From Osedax fenrisi (Eukaryota > Annelida > Polychaeta > Sabellida > Siboglinidae): DNA of 64,000 nucleotides. The stretch is taken from assembly GCA_964019155.1 (NCBI GenBank), contig OZ025240.1, positions 46,558,354 to 46,622,353 of the forward strand, given 5' to 3'. Position 1 is the first letter of the stretch. Every line of letters starts with the position of its first letter. A program made the position numbers and the translations under genes. Below the pieces are notes generated by a model. That model was not told where the DNA came from. It was given only the letters and a program-made list of their open reading frames with translations, and ran no database searches. Of the stretch, positions 51,209 to 63,000 are shown piece by piece.

Positions 51209-53614
51209 TATCTTGTCACCTTGTGCCATCGAATCGAAGTCGACCCTGGCGATGTACATAGTAGCTATTCTCTATCCCACTCTATATCTAGTATCTAGTC
51301 GAAGATTCGTGATATATTTAGAGACATATTTGTGTATATTGTCGAGCCAAGTGAAACGTGGTCTTCCTCTTCCTCACCGACCTTTATTTCTTCTATATAC
51401 ATATATATATATATATTTATATATATGTGTATTATCTCCTGCCGCGGTTAATTCGGACACGGGTCACTTTACGCAGTCAGATGAGCTGAACGTTAACAAA
51501 CAGACCGCCCTTCATCTGGCTGGACTGCAGGCTCAAGTGAAGTTCGGCAACTACGAGGAGGACAGGGTTCAGAGGTCAGTCAGTAGCAGTGTGCACATGT
51601 GCGACTCAGCGGGTGCGCATGTTTTTACGTAAATCCGTTACGATAGATTATAAATAAATTTAAATAAATGTCCTTGTTTAAGAATATACATAATTCAATT
51701 AAGCATGCGTAGCGAGATTTTTATTAACAATTATTTGTTATTGAAACCTTCACGGCATCACCAATATTGCACCAACATATATTTGTATTACAAAATGGTG
51801 TTATGAAAATCATATCTATAGAATATGCAGAGTAATTTTACGATCTGGAAAATATCTATGATTTCGTTATTATAGCCTACACTAGCGCTACTCACTGCAC
51901 GACGTGCGGTGATAACTCTAATGATATTTATATATATATATATATATGGGTAGGTGTTTTATTGATTTATTTTGAAATAAAGGCTATTTTACTTAAATTC
52001 TAGATATTTCCATGAATGATCATGACATTTCTAGAATATATTAAAACAAATTATTTATTAATATTTTCTGTTTAAATACCAAAATATATATATAGAAATA
52101 TATTGGTGAAATTTCATAAAGAAAAAAAACTCAAGCATTGAAAATTCTGTTTTCTGTTTATGTAATTTGATCCCATGGGCTTAACTATGCATAGTTAATG
52201 GATATATAGTATACAATACTTTGATGAAAATCGGGAAACCAGTACTTAATTAAAAGTTCTGAACTTTTGTAAGTGATTACTCAGATATAATTTATAAGTA
52301 TTCGGTGACTCACGGTATTCTGATGATGAAAACCCTCGAGTAACCACCCTTACCGCACGCAACAAGTTCATCTATTAACCTCTATAGAGGTCACCTGTAG
52401 ATATTAAGTAATAATAAAATTAGGCTCTAGATTATTCGGTCACACTATCGATCAACAAGCGCGGTAACAGTTTCATATATATGTACACATATTACGTCAA
52501 AGTGCTAGTGGTGATACTTATTAGGTATAGTTATGCACGTATAACATGCGTGTATGATGAAAATCTTTACTATATATGTACAATGTACGACCTATATTGT
52601 ACATGGTTTTACATTATTTATTTTTTTCATTTCATATTATCTCATTTTATTTCAATATATGTGGGTATAATATATAAATGTAATGTTATATTATTTGTAT
52701 GTTATATTACTATAATATTATACAAATACTATTAGATTGTAATTAATACCTGGTATGTTTGATTAACTACATATTTGAATATATCTTTAACCGTGTTCAC
52801 TTGCAGGTATTCGGATATGACTCATTTCATTTGCAAACGATTGCTCTCTCAGAAATATGACTGGAGAAACTTGATAATATCAGCTCATAAGGTTTCACAT
52901 ACTGTAACGTTAGTCTAGTAACGCGATGAGAAATATAGCATCGACATATGTCATACAATCATCGTACATATGTCATCTAGTCATCGTACATATGTCATCT
53001 AGTCATCGTAAATATGTCATCTAGTCATCGTACATATGTCATCTAGTCGTCGTACATATGTCATCTAGTCATCGTACATATGTCATCTAGTCATCGTACA
53101 TATGTCATCTAGTCATAGTACATATGTACTCTAGTCATCGTACATATGTCATCTAGTCATCGTACATATGTCATCTAGTCAGCGTACATATGTCATCTGT
53201 CATCTACCGCATTTAGAAATATGGCGGCAGGAAAAATGCTACCGAAGCGAAGTTGAACTATTTATCTATTCTGTCGCAGTTTCCTCTATACGGGTGCACT
53301 AAGGTATGTCATTGTGTACGTAATTATGTATTACATAATCATTGTTTACGTATATATTAATTATATATATTAAACCACTTAGTTTTTATATATTATTTAT
53401 AAATAGTAATTTGTTAGTACTTTATTTCTACTTTAGTACATGTATATATGCGATCGTTGCAATATATACACTACAACAATAGTCCTCAATATAAAGCTTC
53501 TAGAACATTTCTACACATACCATTACACCTACCATTATACATATATGTGTATACCATTACCAATACCATTTCATATACACATATACTTATGCTAGTTCGA
53601 TAGTAAACGTTTTT

Positions 53615-53660
<46 letters not shown>

Positions 53661-53909
53661 TATATTAAAATATATAATTTATGAATTCGATTTATTTAGT
53701 AATATATTATGTACCATGAATATACATGGATATTATGATATGGTTATCAGTTAATATAAATGGGTAATAAGTAATTGTGAAAAATTATTAAAACCCTATT
53801 ATTACCCTCTTTATGAGTATAGATTACGAGATAATTCTGGTTCTCTCCTTTTAGAAGAAATTGATATTGCTAAATTGTTATTTCTGAACTTAATAAACTA
53901 TTTTCATTT

Positions 53910-53949
<40 letters not shown>

Positions 53950-56900
53950 ATAAAAAAGTATACATATATACTAAATTGTATGGATTATCCTCGATAACTC
54001 GATATAAAATCGGAGCCAAATTTGCGAGATATTGTAAATATTAGCGAATACTAATCTAGCTCTATTGCATCGCCATCAATCATGTTAGATATTAGTAGAT
54101 ATTCTCAAATATAGTTATCTGTATATATATAAAACCATATACGTTTTTTGAGTTAATATTCGCAAGACCTACATCATCTCAACATATACATTAACACGAC
54201 ACTAACCACTACCCCCACTACCCCCACTACACTCACCCCTCTACCCCGACTAACACCACCCGACTAATCCCGACTAACCCCGACTACCCTACTTAGTTCT
54301 TCGCTCACTATCGCGGCGTATGGCAGTACGGAATAGAGACGATACTAGCGTTCTCAGCGGCGGGGTTAAGGTTCGTCAGCGTGCAGGATGGCCTCGTCAT
54401 CACCGAGCTGTTCTACGCAGAGATAGAGTCCGTACATCTCGAGGAGAGGTTAGCGACGATGTACACCATAATAAAATAACAAAAATAACAATATATATAT
54501 ATTTTAATATATTATGTTAACATGCATATTTTACCATTTATATATTATTATGTATTGTATAACTTATTTCTAAAATGTAATTATTTCTATAGATTTGTCT
54601 TATTTTAATACATTATACATTACATATATTCTATATTACATAATTTTAATATATTAAACACTACATTATATAATATGTATACACATTATAGTACATATTA
54701 TGTCAATATTATATTGTCTATATTTATTATTATTACTCGTGATATAACTTTCTATTGTACTACTTTTTGTTTAATTATAACACGATAGCAAACATTTCAC
54801 GTGTAAAATAATCATTCCTATGTTATGTAAATACATAATTAGATTTCCCGCGGGGGGGGGGGGGGAGACGCGAGTTTTAATTAAAATTATAAAAATAGCC
54901 TATAGGCTATGTGTATACACAATAGAAGTCATGTGATCTTTATTATATAACACATATATTAATTCTATGAATATCTCTTGAGAACACAATGTAACAAATA
55001 AAATCAATTAGATATATCGAAGTTAAAGTACACTATCATCATGTGTTGCTATCCCATACTATTATTAAATGATATAACGTATTTACACGTATATATATAA
55101 TATTTACTATATAATATAGTATATTTTTATTATAATGATATTCTTAATATAAGCTACGTACAGCTTCTGAATATCCTTCTGTATATTAATACAATATTCA
55201 GTACATAAATATGCATTCATTAATTCATTCATTTATATAGTATATATATATTACCTTACCTTACCAGGTCGAGCTTGCTCGGAAATCATTAACACGTAAC
55301 TTCCATTCATCTCTATCATTCATCGCATTCATCAGTTCGTCTACATTACATTCGGTATCGTCGACGAGTTGATCTACACAAATTTTTGCTGGACGTCCAC
55401 GGGAGCGTTTACCATGTTTAGGTAACCAGAGAAGAACATCACAAATCAGCTCTTTTTTGCTTCTCCAACAATGTCCTGTGAATCTAAATCTTTGTTCACG
55501 GATCGAAGAAGTTACTTTTGGATTTTTGCCATAGAGTTCTTTGTTGGTAAGATGTTCTTTCCATGATATGTTCTGTAGCATGCGAGTGTAGGCTCCGTCG
55601 ATTTTTATTTCCAATTTTGTTGTTAAAGTCCATGTAATTGCTCCATATACAAAAACAGATTCTACCGTTTCTCTGAAGAAGTTTCTTTTCAGATTTTTAG
55701 ATAACTTTGAATTCCATATGTTGTTCATTTGGTTTAGTGCGGGCCAGGCTTTTCCTATTCTGACATTTATATCATGCTCTGTGGATGCTATAAAACTACC
55801 AAGGTATTTAAAGTCTTGGGTGTTCTTGATATTTTCTACATTCTGGGTTTTAATCATATCAGTTGAATTCTGGTTGTATGCCATGTATTCTGTTTTAGCT
55901 ACATTAATGTGAAGTCCGATTTATTTTGCAGTTTTTTCTAGACTATTTAGTAAGATATTGGCTTCTTTTACATTATTGGTGGTGATTGCAATATCATCTG
56001 CATAGTCTACATATGTTATAGTGAATGTGGGGTATCTTGAGCTCTTTCTTTATGTGAGAGTTAGTCCATATTGTGAGTTATTATCAATCGATGTTCTCAT
56101 TATGTAGTATAAACAGATAATAAATAGATATGGTGCTAAATTATCTCCTTGCAGAACTCCTGTGGTAATATCGAAGAAAGGGGTATCTCCATCTGGTGAT
56201 CTGACCATTGCGCGAGTGTTTGTATATAGTATCATTATTGCGTTGATCGTTTCTTTTGGTATCCCATATGCTGATAGAATATATTTTAATTTTAATCTGT
56301 CGATTGAATCGAACGCTTTCGAAAAATCAATAAATAGAAGTATAGCAGGTACATTTTTCGATTTTACTCCTTCAATTAAACGACGAATGGTTAATATTTG
56401 CCCAGTTGTTGATCGATTTGTTCTAATCCCGTTTTGGTTTTTTCTAAGGATATCTTCTATCTTGGGTCTTATTCTATTTAATAACATCAGATTGTATATT
56501 TTCGAAGCGAAGAGTGATACCTCTATAATTCTCTGTCAAAGCTAGATTTCCTTTTTTTGGAAATGGTAATAAACAACCTTCGTTCCATCTTTTTATTGGA
56601 TCTTGATTGTATACACTATTGCAGAAGTGTAATAGAATTTCTTGGAATTCTCCTAATTTCCAGACTTCTGCTGGGATTTCATCCAGTCCTACTGCTTTGC
56701 CATGTTGTATACTTCTTACAGCTATAATTATTCCGTCAGGTGTGAAGAGTCCTTTTTTTATATCTAATTCGCTATTTACAATTTGCGAAATGTCTTCTTC
56801 ATTCTCATTGATCTTTGTGGGTTTACCAAGTAGATCTTGGAAATGTTTTTGCCAAAGTTTAACACGTTCCTCGTTATTTTTTGTCTTTATTTTTGATCTG

Positions 56901-57213
56901 CATGAGTTTTTCCTTCCGCTTACTTCGTTTACTATTTTCCAGGCTTTTGCTGATTTTTGATTTCTTACAGCATTTTGTATTTCATCAATCTTACTCTGGA
57001 TGTATTCAGATTGTTCTTTATTATAAGAAAGTACAAGATTTGTTTGTGCTTTTTTAAATTTTCTGATATTTTCCATTGTTGGATGGGAGTTTCGTTTTTC
57101 TGCGGTTTCTTGTAGAAAAGTTCGTTTGTTGGATATCTCTAATGTTTCCCATGATAGTCTTTTCTTTAAATTTGGTTTCAGTGGTATTCAATATATATAT
57201 ATTAATATATTTA

Positions 57214-57259
<46 letters not shown>

Positions 57260-57423
57260 ATGTAACATCTAATTATGAAATTAATTATTATTTAATGTAC
57301 CATTATATGAATAAATATTCAAAATATAATATATTTTTTTACGTATGATATAATATAATATATACATAAATATATATTATTTTGTATATACTTATAAATA
57401 TACTTATATGGTAAAATAATCAA

Positions 57424-57484
<61 letters not shown>

Positions 57485-57848
57485 TATTTAACAGAGGGAA
57501 AATTAAAGATACCTTTTTAAGTTTCGTAATATACACGTATAATAGAAGTGGTCATAATACAGTAGTTAAGGTACTCCATTATACATTTTATTAGTAGATA
57601 AATAAAGATTATTAATTTGCAGAGAAAACATTCCTTCAGTTAAGTAAGATTTAATCCAAGTAATATTATGTTTAAATTAATATATGGTTGTACCTATACT
57701 TCTAGATGTTTAATTAAAATGGTATGATAAATAGTATCAAAAGTCGCAGAAAGATCTAATAATATATATATATGATGATGATGATTTATTATACACAAAT
57801 ATAATAGCGAGCACTATTCTCGATGTGTTTTAAGTAGCATGTTAAATA

Positions 57849-57892
<44 letters not shown>

Positions 57893-58274
57893 GTGAGTGA
57901 GTAATAGTATACAAATTAAAAGTAGATGTATATATACAAAATATTATCTCGGTAAAAAGTATAACATAAAAATTAAAATTAAATGTATTATAAATTATAA
58001 TATATAAGTTAAATAAACATGTTACGTAAAATAATATTTAAGGGTCGCTTCTATGATATATAGTTGATTTTCGTATATCGTTTAGAAGATTTTTCCATTA
58101 GGTATACCTGTATAGAGTATACTGTATACAGCCATACACCGAAAAGCTCTATCACCATGTTGTTTTCTTTTGATGGAAGCTATAGCTTAAGTATATTATA
58201 GTTCGAGTTTTTTAGTGGTCGTATAGAAGTTATATATTATATGACGTATATATATATATATGTATATGTATATA

Positions 58275-58320
<46 letters not shown>

Positions 58321-58766
58321 TGGATATTATTAGTATTATCTAGTATATTAAAAAAGTCATCAAGGTTAGATGGAAGAAGTGTTTCATAACTAGGAAATTT
58401 CCTTGATGAACTTTGTATAGGATAAATTAATAAATTGTCATTACATTATTTATTATATGAATGGAAATTATTCTTTCCAGTATTTTATTTACAAAAAAAT
58501 TGAGATATTCGTCTACAATTAGATAATAATTAATATAATCACAGTTTCTTTAGAATAGATATTATTATATATAATGTCTTAGAGATAGAGGTATAATATC
58601 AAATATGAATGGAGAAAATTATTGATAATATTAAAAATAAAAATAGATATTATATACAAGAAGCTTGTGGAAAGGGGTTATATCGATGTGATCAATTGGA
58701 TAAATAGATTTAGAAGCGAATATAATATATATATATATAACTATAGGTAAAATTATATACAGTATA

Positions 58767-58803
<37 letters not shown>

Positions 58804-59132
58804 GATAAATAGAACAATGTATTATACTAATTATTTTAATTTTTTATATTAATTTAATTATTAAATATATATTTAATTTTAATTCGATACATTTATTAAA
58901 TATATTAAATTTAATATATTTTAAACATGATTAAAATAATATAGCGCGGTAATAATAATCTATTAACTAGATTACACCATATTATAATAAGGTATAAGTG
59001 GGTATACCTAACATTGCATTAACTATATACACTGCCACTCGGCATACATTACCCCTATACTCCGCCACATGCATACACTACTATTACATCAAAACCCGCG
59101 CCATCCACATACGCGTATAATGTACATTGTTC

Positions 59133-59165
<33 letters not shown>

Positions 59166-60036
59166 GTATACGTGGTATAATGTAAGTTGTGTATAACCCC
59201 GGTATTCCGTCACCAATATTACCCCGATTAACCGCCACCTACCTCATGCGTGAATTAACCCGATACCCAGCCATCCCCTCAAATTCGTAAATTACCCCTA
59301 CACCCATATAACGCGTACATTAACCCCGATATCCCGCTACCCCTCGCTCGTAGATACGGGGAGTTCTACGTAATCGTAGAGCTTCGCAGCACCGTATCGG
59401 TGGAGAAGCAGAAGGTCTACATGTTCGAGTGCGTGGAGCTAGACGCCCTCTCCAGAGTAATAGAGGTGTACAGCCCTCGTCTAGCTAAGTGGGTCAAGGA
59501 AGGTCGCAAGTGGCGTAGTCTCAAGGTTATATGCGTTGTTATTGTTGTTGTTGTTGTTGTTTATTAACCGCTAATTTCATTTATACGACGCCAACAAATA
59601 TCTACATTTGGCTGAGCCAATACACAATTTAATGATAATAAGATTATTAAGGAATACGGTTGGAACACAATAAAGACTGCTGTCGCTTTCATATATAGTG
59701 TTGCATAATGTGTCGCTATATAGCGATATAATTATACACACATCCTCTTATACAGAGGTGGTTATATAATATACTCGAAGGGACATTTATGAAATATGTT
59801 ATTGATATACGGTATTGCAATTTGCGAATAATATATATTAATAATAAAATATAGAAATAAAAATGCTAATGTATCGCTTCACCAAGTGTAAATATTGGTG
59901 TGCACTGCACACGTGATATTTACACACGTGATCATAATAAACAACTATGTGTTGTTTGTAGTAATTATTCGTCTTCCCTTTGTATTCTGGCCACCTGTAT
60001 ATGATACGGTCCTACATATCTATAGGTATATGTATC

Positions 60037-60085
<49 letters not shown>

Positions 60086-63000
60086 ATGTATAGGTATATG
60101 TATATATATATACATGTTATATATATGTTAGAAATATATGTTAAGCGCTAATAAACCAACATATCAATATATATCTAAACACACCGTTGATCATTATTGA
60201 TATATGTTCACAGCGTAAGAAGCACGTATACGAAACTACGTATTACGTATTTACTAACTTACTCATTTGTTTAACATTCCCTCCCCTCGTTTCAAGGTCA
60301 AGTCTCCCAGAAACTGGATCCAGATCCTTGACGATATCCTGAAGTGTAGGAGAGCTCTGATAGCGAACGGAAAGGTAGAGATATGTCCCACGGAAGAGAA
60401 TGGCCTACTTCTGTCAACGATATACAGGTCAGTGTACAGTCTGCATATTTAGTAGTCATATAATACATGCATATATTAACATATTGTAACTATTTATTAT
60501 TATATATAAGAATTACTATATCATATAATGTATTAAAAGTATACCATACATAGCAGTATTATATATTTTGACATATACACATAGATCATAACATATAATA
60601 TAACTTATAGTGGTAGTATATTACATATAATATCTTATACGCACATATTTTTATTATTAAGATACTTAAATTGTATTATTAATTAAAAAAACAATAAAAA
60701 TAAAAAATTATTAACTAATTAAATTAGAATAAATTATTCATAAAATTAATTATAAATAATGTAATTGTAATTTGTCTGATTGGTTAATCAATACTATATA
60801 GTTTATCTAGTGGTATATAGGGTGTCCGTATTATAACACAGGGTTTCCGTATTCGGACACGGGTACCGAATACGGACATCCCCGTTATATATGGAATTAA
60901 AAGATTAAATAAAATTTTAAAATTACAATAATATCCATAATCGTATAATATTAATATATTATTATTTTTGATTACAAATAATGAGTCATAAAATGTTAAG
61001 ACCATTTATTGTTAAAGTGTCCCCCGTATTACCGGTTACTTTCCCCTACATAGATACTTACTTTAAATTGAATAACTTAATTTATAAACTGTTGCACTCT
61101 AATACATTCTAACAAATTTTCAAACAATTTATTTGTATTATTATTATTTATTTATTTTATATTATGTCGCATAACTTTATATCTCGATTCCGAACAATTT
61201 ATTTAAAATTAGATTTTTGTTACTCAATAAATAATACTAATAAACACATACAAACGCATTCACACGCATACACTTACACACACACACACGCATACACTTA
61301 CACACACACACGTAGATTATCAGGCAGAGCTTGCTGCTTGGACGACGTGAACATTCACTCTGAGAGATGGTTCTTCTCGCCTACGTCAACCAGGTAACGC
61401 CACCCGCCCCTCTTTAGACACGCCCATGTAGCCACGCCTCCGAGATAACCACGCTCCCGCCCTCCGCCAGGTCCACTCTAACTAAGCTCAGCACTCACGA
61501 AGCCCAGTACGTGTGTATCCGTCTGTTCAACATGACGCTCGTCTATACCCGGGTCAATAACGTAGGTAGGTCGTAGCTAGGGTAGGGTATTGTGGATGGG
61601 GAGAGTTGTAAGACGCGAACAGGTAGAAAACCTGAGCCACCAGAACCAAAGAGTATTTCTGTATCAATAGTAACTCTATAAGGGGTTTAAAAATAGCATA
61701 AATTTAGCGTTAAATAAAATTCTGAACATTATTTATAGAATTTTATTTATTTGAAAACAAAAAATGAAAAAGTTAGTGAATTTAAATTTAAAATTTGTTA
61801 ATTATTCAAAAACAACTTTTCTAAAATATATATAGAAAATGTAGGAAAAAAATATCCTATTTATTAATTATAATATACTAATCATGTTCAATGCCTAACA
61901 CGATGTACACTTTCAGTATGTTAGATGTAATATACGTTTTCGTGTAGCAGTGGCTCTATAGAGAGACTATAGTCTCCCCGCCGTCCCCTAATATTGACCC
62001 CGGTGACCTTGAACTTACTTAATTACGTAACAGGTACGCTGAACGACAACGACCTGATCATTCTGATGCAGACGATGCTGGCCAAGTGTATGGAGAACGA
62101 GGAGATCTGTAACGAGTTCTACCTTCAGCTCATCAAGCAGACCACCGACTCGAAATCATGTAGTTGTACTTTAGCCTATATATCGTGTGTAAATCTGAGG
62201 CGACCGTTCGCGCGAAAAATACTTTTGCGTACAAAAAATTCATGATTATAATCATGAATATTTGTATTTTTTATATTCATATATGATGATGAAAATGAAC
62301 TAATCGCGATTTGTATAGAGACACTATGTTCGAGATGTTCGAGAATACGGCAAATGTACGTACGTTGTACGAGAGAATACACGCTAGTGTGGCCTGAGCT
62401 TATGTGCGTGTATGCGTGTGTATGCGCGTGTATGCGTGTGTTGGCCTTTACAATGATAATGCGCTATTGTACGCTATTACTGGATAGTACACAATACTTG
62501 TAAACAATACTAGTATTGTAAATAACACATGTATATATTAAGTGCATTATATTGATATATATATATAATACATAATGCTCTAATATATATTATATATATA
62601 TATTATGTTAATAATATTGCTGATACATTATTTAACGAGTTAATTAAGATAAATTAAGTGAAATGTAATAAGCGTCATATGTTACTATAGTGTTGTACCC
62701 TGTAGGGTATACCCTTATTACATCATTAACATCATTAACCCACCCCTATATCGATCACAGTTACGTCCAAGAAGATGATCCTACGCTACTGGCACCTGCT
62801 GACCATCATGGCGTGTCTGGTGTTGCCCAGGTGCCGCTATATCTTCCACTACCTGATACTTCATCTGAAGAGAAACTCCGTCCAGATATCCTCGGAGATT
62901 GGCATGTTCGCCAACTTCTGTATACAGGTCGCTACCTTAATATCGTATAGAGTGAACTATGGTCTACATAGGTCAGCGGGATGGTCAAGGGGTGAAAAAG

